From: W0P28-013 sp051878315
GTDB taxonomy: Bacteria > Bacteroidota > Bacteroidia > Bacteroidales > Paludibacteraceae
Direction of reading: 5' to 3'
Length of the DNA stretch: 17,462 bases
NCBI GenBank assembly: GCA_051878315.1
Contig: JBJEJW010000035.1
Span: 1 to 17,462 of the forward strand
Part shown: positions 7,664 through 15,181 of the stretch, one piece after another
How positions within the stretch are numbered: the first letter of the stretch is position 1
Layout of the letters: each line of letters begins with the position of its first letter
Translations under genes and position numbers: made by a program
The notes under the pieces: generated by a model
Told to the model about the DNA's origin: nothing
Databases searched by the model: none
What the model saw: the letters and a program-made list of their open reading frames with translations, nothing else

Positions 7664-8377
7664 TTACGGATGTAAAGGATTATACTGCTTTAAGGCGTTT
7701 GTCAATGTGGTGTAATCGCCAAAAATGTCGCGCATCAACTGCTTGAAGTGCGCACCATGATTCATTTCCACCGTATGGCACAATTCGTGTACGAGGACAA
7801 AATCTATCAACTCGTCGGGTAGCAGCATCAGATTGTAACTTAAATTGATGATACGTTTGGCCGAACAACTGCCCCAACGTGTTTGTGCACTATTGATGCG
7901 TACTTGGGCAAATTCAAAACCGTGTGTTTGGGCTAATGTTGTCAAACGGGCAGGCAGTATCTGTTTGGCATCTGCTTTCAGAAAGTGAATGATGAGATAC
8001 CGAATGTTACGTTGCGTGTTGTGGCTCGAAAAGTCGCAGTCGGGACGAAATGCGATGCATAATTCGTTGTCGGTGCGACGGGCAGTAAACGTAGTTCGCA
8101 AGTTGTTATCGGGTGCGAAACGTACTACAAAACGATTGGTTTTCAGCGTGGTTTGTGGTGTAAAGGTGTAGGTCGATGGCGTTTGCGATAATTCTTTGCG
8201 TGCGTTCAAAATCCACGCTACGCGCTCGGCCGGCAACGGAAAGACACTGTGCGCCAACAGCGGATTGGTGGTGATGCGTACACGATTGGCTGTAACACGG
8301 AAATGCGTACCGCGAGTGTCGCGACGCGTGCAAAATTCTATGTCGCCGATGTCGGGATGGGTAATGATGCGTTTCAT
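7664..8377 (-). CDS. YgjP-family (DUF45, SprT-like) zinc metallopeptidase
   Basis: Predicted cytosolic zinc-dependent hydrolase or peptidase. The 237-residue protein has the family's hallmarks. RWGSCS is at residues 167-172, just before the active site. The zinc motif HELCH is at 197-201 in VLVHELCHTVEMNHGAHF, with a likely third ligand at H207 or H210. The N-terminal half (about 1-130) is the beta-rich YgjP domain, with the expected opening of short strands. No signal peptide or membrane segment is visible. Physiological substrates of this family are poorly known. The ATG at 8377 gives a normal length. It lies on the same strand as the upstream subtilase but is separated from it by a strong terminator ending only about 23 bases before this start, so how it is transcribed is unclear. 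Confidence 0.88.
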   Translation of the reverse strand: MKRIITHPDIGDIEFCTRRDTRGTHFRVTANRVRITTNPLLAHSVFPLPAERVAWILNARKELSQTPSTYTFTPQTTLKTNRFVVRFAPDNNLRTTFTARRTDNELCIAFRPDCDFSSHNTQRNIRYLIIHFLKADAKQILPARLTTLAQTHGFEFAQVRINSAQTRWGSCSAKRIINLSYNLMLLPDELIDFVLVHELCHTVEMNHGAHFKQLMRDIFGDYTTLTNALKQYNPLHP

Positions 8378-8400
8378 GCGTGTGTTGCTCGGCTTTACCT

Positions 8401-8431
8401 AAAAAAGTCCGCACCACGAGGCGCGGACTTT
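8401..8431 (-). terminator. Intrinsic terminator after the subtilase gene
   Basis: On the minus strand AAAGTCCGC pairs with GCGGACTTT, followed by a six-base T run. The stem is nine base pairs, and the 10-base loop contains a further CC/GG pairing. It begins about 24 bases past the subtilase stop codon and ends 23 bases before the ygjP-like start codon. Confidence 0.88.
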
Positions 8432-8454
8432 GCAATGTACTTATTTATTGATAA

Positions 8455-10590
8455 TTAGCGTACAAGCAAACGACACGTGGTATTGGTGTTGTTGCCTGCT
8501 ATTTTCACGATGTAGGCGCCACTGGCGATGCCGGCAGCGTTGATGTCAAGCGTTTGTTGCGTATCGACTGCACCGAGGTGGTGTGCATAAACCTGTTGAC
8601 CATTGGCGGCATAGATGCGTATGTTTACATCGTTATCGTATTGTTTGAAAAACAATTTGAATGCGCCGTCACTTGGGTTGGGGTAGAGCATGATGGCGTC
8701 GGGCAGGGTCTCAAGGTTTTTGATGTCCGTTGTTTCCAAAACTTTGAGCAGACCGGCATGGGCGTCGATTTTGCCATAGCCCCATGTGTTGTTCGGGCAA
8801 GTGCCTGTGTGAGTGTCTGTTATGGCTGTTTGTGCCATGACTTCTTTGATTTGATCGGGCGTTAATTGCGGATTGGCCTGCAACCATGTGGCTACGACGC
8901 CGGTAACAAACGGCGTAGCCATTGAGGTGCCATTCATATAGCCCCAATAGTAAGTTGTGCCATTGACTATAGCAGACGTTGCTTTGTCGAAATATTCGGA
9001 AGATGTTATAGCCGAGGTATTAGGAACGGCCGACGCAATGCAGGCACCCGGGGCTGCAATCTCAGGTTTCATGCGACCATCGGCTGTCGGGCCTTTACTC
9101 GAGAATGTGGCGATTGTGCCGGCGGCTGTTAATCCATACCCTGACCTTTTGTAGGTAACAAATGCGCCTACGGAAATGATGCCATTGGCGGTGCCGCCGA
9201 TTTCACCCACAGTGTGTGTGGTTTGACCATCTTCCCAATAAATCGCGTAGTAGTCATCACCCCAAACGCGTATGGTGCCGGCAGTTTGGGCAGTTACTTT
9301 GAAACCTACCTTGTAATTGCTTTTGGGCTTAAAGTTCTTTTGGAAGTAAAGATAAATATTTCCCTTGTTATTTGTAGCATCCGGACTTAATTGTGTGTAA
9401 GCGGTTATGCTTCCGGAGGCGTAAGTTGTGTTGCTCCACGATGTCGTTTTGGAGGCAGCAGTGGCCACAGCCGTAGATGTGCCTGTTGCTAATTCGTTAC
9501 CATTAGCATCAAGATAAACTATCTGCATGGTGTATTGTTGACCTTCATCGCCCCAGAAATCGGCGAAACTACCACTACCACTATAGTATTCATCGCTGGG
9601 GTCGAGAATGAATGTGTGCGATTCGCCGGCGGCCAATGTGGCTTCGCTGTAGAGTGGGTATTCGCCTTCGTTGCCGGCTGCGCCGCAAATAATGCGTCCG
9701 GTACCGACCATGCTATCAATAGCTTTGTCGTAAGTAGATGTGCCGTCGTGCGGACCGATGTGTTGACCTAAACTGAGGTTGACAACAGCCGGTTTACCAA
9801 CACTTGTTGCATAGTCAAAAACGTATTGAATGCCGTCTGTTATGGCAGAACTGCTGTTACCATAACTAACCATAACGATGTCGGCATCGGATGCTACGCC
9901 GTAATACGAGTTGCCGGTGTAACTGCCTGCTGCAATGCCTGTTACATGGGTAGCGTGTCCGCTGTCGTCTGTGCTATCGTCGTATTGCGCACTTTCGATG
10001 TCAGTTTGAGTGGTGTATTTTTTGTTCGCACTTTGATTCCAAACGCGTTTTACGCGCAATTCGCTGCTGTTGTTGGCGTCGTAGAATGTGATGTGGTTGT
10101 ATTGGAAACCGCCGTCCACTACGCCAACTACCACGCCGGTACCCAAAAATGGTTGCGACAAATCGGTGCCGGCTTGCACTTTGTCCACGTTGGCGGCAGG
10201 GCGGGCTTTGTTCAAACGTCTGCGTACGGGCGTGCCAATTTCTACCAATTTCACTTGTTCGTCCTGCGACAATGATTCTACGGCATCGACAGGAATGTTG
10301 GCGGTAACGAAGTCGCCGAAATCGTTGTTGAGTGTGGCACCGTAGGTTTCCAAAATGGCGACTTTGTCGGCATCGGCGTCATAAAAATGCACATAGGCCG
10401 AGATGTACTCTTGTGCGTCATCGGTCGTTTTTACGGCAAAACTTTTACGCAAATCAGCGCGTTGTTCGATAGTTTGCGCCGCTTTGTGCGCGTCGATAAA
10501 CGCGTGTGTGTGGTTTGTCAGTTTCGATGTCTGTGCAAATGCGAGGAGTGTAAAGCCTGCGCAGAATGCAAGAAGTGTGAGTTTTTTCAT
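8455..10590 (-). CDS. Secreted subtilisin-like serine protease (S8) with type IX secretion sorting domain
   Basis: Extracellular or cell-surface endopeptidase, 711 residues. Order: Sec signal peptide 1-19 (cleavage near AFA|QTS); I9-like propeptide about 55-125; catalytic domain from about 148 to 620. Catalytic residues: D159 in VVDGGFQYNH, H212 in DSGHATHVTG, oxyanion N307 in CGAAGNEGE, and S556 in NGTSMATP. The N-to-S spacing is about 250 residues, longer than in simple subtilisins. The added part (about 312-465) looks beta-rich and may be an inserted accessory domain. Residues 629-711 are a type A type IX sorting domain: MLYPNPSDGAFKL, then VNIRIYAANGQQVY, then GAYIVKI. This domain directs export through the Por/type IX system and is normally removed at the surface. 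The gene has its own promoter and terminator. Confidence 0.94.
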   Translation of the reverse strand: MKKLTLLAFCAGFTLLAFAQTSKLTNHTHAFIDAHKAAQTIEQRADLRKSFAVKTTDDAQEYISAYVHFYDADADKVAILETYGATLNNDFGDFVTANIPVDAVESLSQDEQVKLVEIGTPVRRRLNKARPAANVDKVQAGTDLSQPFLGTGVVVGVVDGGFQYNHITFYDANNSSELRVKRVWNQSANKKYTTQTDIESAQYDDSTDDSGHATHVTGIAAGSYTGNSYYGVASDADIVMVSYGNSSSAITDGIQYVFDYATSVGKPAVVNLSLGQHIGPHDGTSTYDKAIDSMVGTGRIICGAAGNEGEYPLYSEATLAAGESHTFILDPSDEYYSGSGSFADFWGDEGQQYTMQIVYLDANGNELATGTSTAVATAASKTTSWSNTTYASGSITAYTQLSPDATNNKGNIYLYFQKNFKPKSNYKVGFKVTAQTAGTIRVWGDDYYAIYWEDGQTTHTVGEIGGTANGIISVGAFVTYKRSGYGLTAAGTIATFSSKGPTADGRMKPEIAAPGACIASAVPNTSAITSSEYFDKATSAIVNGTTYYWGYMNGTSMATPFVTGVVATWLQANPQLTPDQIKEVMAQTAITDTHTGTCPNNTWGYGKIDAHAGLLKVLETTDIKNLETLPDAIMLYPNPSDGAFKLFFKQYDNDVNIRIYAANGQQVYAHHLGAVDTQQTLDINAAGIASGAYIVKIAGNNTNTTCRLLVR

Positions 10591-10629
10591 AGTGTGTTTT
10601 TATTTAAGGTGATTTTATTTTGAAACAAG

Positions 10630-10660
10630 CAAAGGTATAAAAAAAAATGTGGCAAAACAA
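10630..10660 (-). promoter_or_regulatory. Subtilase promoter (TTG-N20-TACCTTTG)
   Basis: On the minus strand TTG (10660-10658), 20 bases, then TACCTTTG (10637-10630). The expected start near 10623 leaves a leader of about 33 bases to the ATG at 10590. The -33 box lies only five bases past the tilS stop codon. Confidence 0.72.
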
Positions 10661-10664
10661 TACT

Positions 10665-11993
10665 TTATGCCGAAAATGTGATGCGCAATAGGTGTCGTGT
10701 ACGGTTCGTTACGCGAAAACGATGGTCGGTTCGTATGCCTAAAATCCAAATAATCAAGTCGTTAGATGTCATTATCCATACTTTTGATTTCTCGATGAGA
10801 TTGAGTTTTTTATCGACGAAAAGGTCGCTGACTTTTTTGTGTCCGTGCATACCGAACGGTACGAATGTGTCACCTTGCTGCCAATGGCGCAATGTCAGTG
10901 GGAATTGGATTTTGTCGGCGTCGAAGTAGGCGGTGTGCGTGTCGGTTTTCAGTGTGTCCGGCATGGTGTCGAGTCGCTCGATTTTCAGGTAAAGCGGCTG
11001 AAAAATTTCGGTGTCGCTGTCGGTTATTTGATAGATGTTGCTGTCGGTGGCAGAGCGTGGCGTTATTATAATTTTGCCGCGTGTAACGACGGCTTGGTAT
11101 TTTTCTGTCAGGCAGGAGATGCCGCTCAGTCCGCCAATGCCGTTAAATAGTGTGGCAACGGTGTCGCTGTTGAAACCGTATGGATGGATAAATTCGTAAA
11201 GCAGCGTTTGTGGTGCCGGCAGTTGCAGCAGTTTTTCCGTGTCGATGTGGAGACCGGACGGTGTGTCGTAGCATATTTTGTCGTGTGTCTGTTGTACGAA
11301 TGTATTGAATATCAGTCGAATGTCGTTTGTGTGTTCGATGTTGCGTGCGATGGTTTCGATGAATGCCGGATTGAGTTGTTCGAACAGCGGGACGATGTTG
11401 TGTCGAACGAAATTGCGGCGGTAGATGGTTTCGGCGTTGGTGGCGTCGGTGCGGTAGGCCAAGTGGTGTGCATGTGCGTAGGCGATGATTTCGGCACGTG
11501 TGCAGTCGAGTAGCGGGCGTACGATGTGTCGGTTTTTGGCCTGTATGCCGCACAATCCGTTGATGCCGGTGCCGCGTGCCATGTTCAGCAGTACGGTTTC
11601 GGCGTTATCGTTGGCGTGGTGTGCTACGGCTATGGCATCGCATTTTTCGGCAAGGCGCAACTGCTCGAACCATGCGTAGCGCAAATCGCGTGCGGCCATT
11701 TCGACCGATATTTTGCGTTCGGCAGCGATGGTGTTGGTGTCGAAATCGTTGCGGTGGAAAGGAATTTGGTATTTGCGTGCCAATTGAGCGACGAAATCGG
11801 CGTCGGCATCGGCATCGGCACCGCGCAAATGGAAATTACAATGTGCTATAATACACTGATAACCAAGTTGTTGTAGTATATTGAGCAGCACGACGGAGTC
11901 TGCGCCGCCACTCACTGCAACGACAATGCGTTGTGTCGGTGCGAGCAGGTGTTGGCGGTTGATAAAACGTGCAACTTTCTCCTTGATGTCCAC
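10665..11993 (-). CDS. tilS: tRNA(Ile)-lysidine synthetase
   Basis: ATP-dependent attachment of lysine to the wobble cytidine (C34) of tRNA(Ile2), which lets it read AUA rather than AUG; an essential cytosolic step. The 442-residue product has the N-type PP-loop SGGADS at residues 28-33 in IVVAVSGGADSVVLLNIL, then CNFHLRG and the TilS pattern VAHHANDNAETVLLNMARGTGINGL in its expected place. The C-terminal TilS domain is recognised by LTLRHWQQGDTFVPFGMHGHKKVSDLF and ends at RFRVTNRTRHLLRI. Length fits the two-domain bacterial form of this phylum. The start is GTG at 11993: no in-frame ATG exists nearby, and the alignment calls for a start here. It begins 18 bp after the DUF3467 stop codon, so it is the third gene of a panB-DUF3467-tilS run. 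Confidence 0.95.
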   Translation of the reverse strand: MDIKEKVARFINRQHLLAPTQRIVVAVSGGADSVVLLNILQQLGYQCIIAHCNFHLRGADADADADFVAQLARKYQIPFHRNDFDTNTIAAERKISVEMAARDLRYAWFEQLRLAEKCDAIAVAHHANDNAETVLLNMARGTGINGLCGIQAKNRHIVRPLLDCTRAEIIAYAHAHHLAYRTDATNAETIYRRNFVRHNIVPLFEQLNPAFIETIARNIEHTNDIRLIFNTFVQQTHDKICYDTPSGLHIDTEKLLQLPAPQTLLYEFIHPYGFNSDTVATLFNGIGGLSGISCLTEKYQAVVTRGKIIITPRSATDSNIYQITDSDTEIFQPLYLKIERLDTMPDTLKTDTHTAYFDADKIQFPLTLRHWQQGDTFVPFGMHGHKKVSDLFVDKKLNLIEKSKVWIMTSNDLIIWILGIRTDHRFRVTNRTRHLLRITFSA

Positions 11994-12011
11994 CGCGCAA
12001 AAGCGTTAGTG

Positions 12012-12323
12012 TTATGCTTGTCCGCCGCCAAACATGGGCATGGGTGGAACAAAAGTGCCGCCGCCGTTGTCCATTTTGATGGAGCCGTGTTGTTGTTCGT
12101 ATTTGGCGATATTTTCTTCGAGTGCCATCGTTAAACGTTTGGCATGTTCGGGTGTCAGAATGATGCGCGATTTGACGTTGGCTTTGGGTGTGCCCGGCAT
12201 AATGCGTATGAAATCGACAATAAATTCCGAATTGGAGTGCGAAATAATGGCCAAATTTGAATAAGTGCCTTCGGCTACTTCGGGTGTAAGGCTGATTTCG
12301 AGTTGTTTTTTCTTTTCGTCCAT
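12012..12323 (-). CDS. DUF3467 domain-containing protein
   Basis: Small protein of unknown function, 103 residues, belonging to a family common in Bacteroidota and scattered elsewhere. Seen: a charged N-terminus (MDEKKKQLEISLTPEVAEG), then a compact beta-rich core (about 18-60) with YSNLAIISHSNSEFIVDFI and the small-protein pattern RIMPGTPKANVKSRIILTPEHAKRL. A helix of about 65-85 (MALEENIAKYEQQHG) follows, then a flexible glycine/proline/methionine tail (about 89-103). The pattern resembles other DUF3467 proteins closely enough to name the family. No signal peptide or membrane segment, so probably cytosolic. It lies 18 bp after panB and 18 bp before tilS, which suggests co-expression but does not reveal a role. 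Confidence 0.85.
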   Translation of the reverse strand: MDEKKKQLEISLTPEVAEGTYSNLAIISHSNSEFIVDFIRIMPGTPKANVKSRIILTPEHAKRLTMALEENIAKYEQQHGSIKMDNGGGTFVPPMPMFGGGQA

Positions 12324-12341
12324 GGCAATAGTGTTTTTTTG

Positions 12342-13163
12342 TTAGTATTGTTCTTGCGCATTTGGGAAATCGCACGATTTTACGTCGCTGATGTAGTGTT
12401 GTACGGCATCGGTCATCACGGCATTGAGGTCGGCATAGCGACGCAGGAAACGTGGCGTGAATCCTTGTGTCAGTCCCAGCATGTCGTGCAATACGAGTAC
12501 TTGGCCATCGACTGCACCGCCGGCTCCGATACCGATGACGGGGATAGTCAACTCTTTGGCGACGCGTTCGGCCAATTTGGCCGGAATTTTTTCGAGTACC
12601 AATGCAAAACAGCCGGCTTCTTCCAACAATTTGGCATCGGCGATGAGTTTTTCGGCTTCGTCTTCGTCTTTGGCGCGTACGGTGTATGTGCCGTATTTGT
12701 TGATTGATTGTGGCATCAGCCCGAGGTGTCCCATGATGGGAATACCGGCGGCCAAAATTTTTTTCACAGCATCGATGATTTCGACGCCGCCTTCGAGTTT
12801 CAGCGCATCGGCGTGGGTTATTTTCATCACTTTGATGGCATTTTGCACGGCTTCGACATCGCTGGTTTGATAACTGCCGAACGGCATATCGACGACGACT
12901 AATGCGCGTTTCACGGCACGGACTACCGATTTCCCGTGATAAATCATTTGGTCGAGTGTGATGGGCAGCGTGGTTACGTTACCGGCTACAACGTTCGAGG
13001 CCGAGTCGCCTACCAATATAACGTCGATGCCGGCTTTGTCCACTATTTCGGCCATCGTATAGTCATACGAGGTCAGCATACTGATTTTTTCGCCGCGCTG
13101 TTTCATCTCGCACAAACGGCGAGTGGTAACTTTGCGAGCGTCTTCGGGAGTGTGTACTGACAT
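12342..13163 (-). CDS. panB: 3-methyl-2-oxobutanoate hydroxymethyltransferase (ketopantoate hydroxymethyltransferase)
   Basis: First committed step of pantothenate (vitamin B5, CoA precursor) synthesis: transfer of a hydroxymethyl group from 5,10-methylenetetrahydrofolate to 2-oxoisovalerate. The 273-residue product is full length and cytosolic, with a TIM-barrel fold and Mg-binding residues. Seen: MLTSYDYTMAEIVDKAGID; VGDSASNVV with metal ligand D53; TLDQMIYHGKSVVRA; VVVDMPFGSYQ with D92; ALKLEGG with K122; GHLGLMPQS; ALVLEKIP with the catalytic E191; and PVIGIGAGG. The ATG at 13163 gives the standard N-terminus (TTRRLCEMKQRGEKISMLTSYD). panC and panD are not in the window. It heads a run with the DUF3467 gene and tilS. 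A terminator-like hairpin lies 53 bp upstream and I see no consensus promoter in the gap. Confidence 0.96.
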   Translation of the reverse strand: MSVHTPEDARKVTTRRLCEMKQRGEKISMLTSYDYTMAEIVDKAGIDVILVGDSASNVVAGNVTTLPITLDQMIYHGKSVVRAVKRALVVVDMPFGSYQTSDVEAVQNAIKVMKITHADALKLEGGVEIIDAVKKILAAGIPIMGHLGLMPQSINKYGTYTVRAKDEDEAEKLIADAKLLEEAGCFALVLEKIPAKLAERVAKELTIPVIGIGAGGAVDGQVLVLHDMLGLTQGFTPRFLRRYADLNAVMTDAVQHYISDVKSCDFPNAQEQY

Positions 13164-13211
13164 AATGTTGCTGTTTTTTTGCTGATTGATGTTGTTTTTT
13201 ATTCAGTGTGT

Positions 13212-13243
13212 AAAAAAATGACGCAGTATAAAGTGCGTCATTT
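13212..13243 (-). terminator. Intrinsic terminator after the DUF349 gene
   Basis: On the minus strand AAATGACGCA pairs with TGCGTCATTT across an eight-base loop, followed by a run of T's. The 10-bp stem begins about 20 bases past the stop codon of the DUF349 gene at 13264. Confidence 0.9.
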
Positions 13244-13263
13244 AACACGATGCGTTATGTGTG

Positions 13264-15030
13264 TTACGCTTCGTCCAAGGCCTGAATTTGGGCAACAACT
13301 TTTGCAAATTGTTGTTTCAGTTGGTCGATGCGTTGATTCATTTGCTCGACTAACGGATTTGTTTTTTTCGAGTTGGCAAAAAATCCGATATTATTTTCGA
13401 ATGTGGCGATTTCGTTTTTCAAACGGTCGTATTCTTTGAGCAGTTTGGCGCGTTCCGACGATGGTTTTCCGGCGCGTTTGCTGTGCAGCAAGTCGTCAAA
13501 TTTTTCGGTTGCTGCTTTGAACGCTTTGGCCAATTTGTCTTTGTCGCGGTAGGGTACGAATCCCACTTTGTTGTATTCGTCGATGAGTGCTTGCAGTGCA
13601 GCCGCATCTTGTTCTTTGTTGTCGGTGCGCTCGAAAGCCGCTATTTTTTCGATGATGGCCTTTTTGGCTTTCAGGTGTGCAATTTCTTCAGAATACTTGT
13701 CGTTGTAGTTGGCGGCTTTCTGTTCGAAGAAATAGTCGCAGGCTGCTACAAAGCGTTTCCATACGGCGTCCGATTGTTTTTTGCCGATAGCGCCGATTTG
13801 TTTCCACTCTTTTTGCAGTTGTATCATTTTTTCGGCGGTTTCTTTCCATTCGGTGCTGTCTTTCAAGGCTTCGGCTTGTTCGCACAACGCTTTTTTCGCT
13901 TCCAAATTTTTTGCGAATTCGACTTTGGCTGCTTTGTAGAATGCTTTTTTGGCTTTGAAAAATTTGTCGCACGCATTGCGGAACCGTTTGAAGGCTTTCA
14001 CGGCTGCTTTGTACGACGGGATTCCGCCGATGGCTTTCCATTTAGCTTGAATTTCAATGACTTCCTTCGTTTTTTCGTCCCATTGTTTGTAGGTTTTCAA
14101 AACTTCGGTGTCGATTTGTTCGATCAGTTCGCACAACGCATTTTTTTCGGCCACAAATTTCTCTTCTTGTTCTTTGATGGACTCGAAGTAGGCTTGGTGG
14201 CGTTTGTTGATGGCGGTCGAAGCGGCTTTGAACCGATTCCAAATCTCTTCGCGTTGTTCGCGTGCTACGGGGCCGATTTCGCGCCAATCGTCGTGCAGTT
14301 TTTGCAACTGCTTGAATGCGTCGATAACGTCTTCTTTTTCGGCCAAGCGTTCGGCTTGTTCGCACAACGCGCTTTTTTGTTCGAGATTTTTCTTGAAATC
14401 GTAGTCGCGCAGGTCGTTATTGATTTTGATAAGGTCGTAAAATTGTTCTTGGTACGAACTATAGGCTTTCCAAATTTCGGTAACTTTCGGTGCCGGTACT
14501 TGTCCGATGGCTTTCCAATCCTGTTGCAGTTTACGGAATGCTGGAATCACCGACGATAAGTCGTCCGACGAGGCGATGAGTTTGGCCAATTCGTCGAGTA
14601 TGTGCTGTTTGGCAACAAGATTTTCGGCTTGTTGGGCTTCGACGATGGCGTTTTCGGCCGCTTTCAGTTCGCGGTATTTGCTCATCAGTTCTTTGAATGC
14701 GATTTCGAGTGCATCAGGCGCGTCGTTGTCGTGTTCGTCGGACGAGTCGGCCTCGTTGTCGTCGGTGCCGGCTGCGTCAAGTTTAATCTCCATTTCGGCT
14801 TTCAACTTGCGATAAAAGCATTGTTTAATGGTTTCTACCTGCTCTTTGGCAGCTGAAATCGGTTGGGTGTTCAACAATTCGCGTAATTTTTCCACCAATT
14901 CTTCGCGTGTCAGATTGTGGAATGTGTTGGCATGTTGTGCCACGGAATCGATGATGTCTGCAAGCGTTTCGTTTTTGCTGTCGCCGTTTTCCGGTTGCAG
15001 GGCAGTGTTGTTTACTTCTGGCTCTTCCAT
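13264..15030 (-). CDS. DUF349-repeat protein (five tandem repeats), function unknown
   Basis: Long, highly charged, helix-rich cytosolic protein of 588 residues. It has an acidic N-terminal region, including a D/E/S-rich stretch at about 89-105. Five tandem DUF349-type repeats follow, each marked by a (W/Y)-x2-(I/V)-G core: W172 (DWKAIGQVP), W249 (DWREIGPVA), W331 (KWKAIGGIP), W409 (EWKQIGAIG) and Y486 (EYNKVGFVP). Spacing is about 77-82 residues. Each repeat ends in a helix with aromatic and lysine residues (for example FKRFRNACDKFFKAKKAFYK), and ALCEQAE recurs between repeats. The C-terminus (about 525-588) is a predicted coiled coil. No signal peptide or membrane segment. The start is the ATG at 15030; the in-frame TTG at 15126 overlaps the promoter. 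The family's biochemical role is not established; nothing nearby points to a pathway. Confidence 0.88.
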   Translation of the reverse strand: MEEPEVNNTALQPENGDSKNETLADIIDSVAQHANTFHNLTREELVEKLRELLNTQPISAAKEQVETIKQCFYRKLKAEMEIKLDAAGTDDNEADSSDEHDNDAPDALEIAFKELMSKYRELKAAENAIVEAQQAENLVAKQHILDELAKLIASSDDLSSVIPAFRKLQQDWKAIGQVPAPKVTEIWKAYSSYQEQFYDLIKINNDLRDYDFKKNLEQKSALCEQAERLAEKEDVIDAFKQLQKLHDDWREIGPVAREQREEIWNRFKAASTAINKRHQAYFESIKEQEEKFVAEKNALCELIEQIDTEVLKTYKQWDEKTKEVIEIQAKWKAIGGIPSYKAAVKAFKRFRNACDKFFKAKKAFYKAAKVEFAKNLEAKKALCEQAEALKDSTEWKETAEKMIQLQKEWKQIGAIGKKQSDAVWKRFVAACDYFFEQKAANYNDKYSEEIAHLKAKKAIIEKIAAFERTDNKEQDAAALQALIDEYNKVGFVPYRDKDKLAKAFKAATEKFDDLLHSKRAGKPSSERAKLLKEYDRLKNEIATFENNIGFFANSKKTNPLVEQMNQRIDQLKQQFAKVVAQIQALDEA

Positions 15031-15094
15031 AATAATATCCCCGAAATTTGAATTAAACTTTTTGGTGTCGGTTGTTTCTTGAAAAAAAATTTTA

Positions 15095-15127
15095 CAAATG
15101 TACGAACTTTTTCTCGAATGTACCAAA
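15095..15127 (-). promoter_or_regulatory. Promoter of the DUF349 gene (TTTG-N21-TACATTTG)
   Basis: On the minus strand TTTG (15127-15124), 21 bases, then TACATTTG (15102-15095). Predicted initiation near 15088 gives a leader of about 58 bases to the ATG at 15030. It overlaps the possible upstream TTG start, which supports the internal ATG. Confidence 0.72.
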
Positions 15128-15138
15128 TAAATTGCGCG

Positions 15139-15157
15139 AAAAGTGGATTTTCCACTT
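15139..15157 (-). terminator. Possible weak terminator after the glycosyltransferase gene
   Basis: On the minus strand AAGTGGA-AAA-TCCACTT forms a 7-bp hairpin 24 bases past the stop codon. Only four T's are in a row at its 3' side and the stem is AT-rich, so termination may be partial, with read-through into the DUF349 gene. Confidence 0.45.
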
Positions 15158-15181
15158 AAAATTCTGTTGTTCGAGGTGCTA

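Noticed and set aside
13483..14559. Long plus-strand open frame (358 codons) antisense to the DUF349 gene
   Set aside because: It is a mirror of the lysine/glutamate-rich coding strand, giving a phenylalanine/glycine/valine-rich product with no family likeness. The DUF349 repeats on the other strand are clear.
15031..15126. TTG start extending the DUF349 protein by 32 codons
   Set aside because: The TTG is the -33 box of a consensus promoter; the ATG at 15030 lies downstream of the predicted transcript start.
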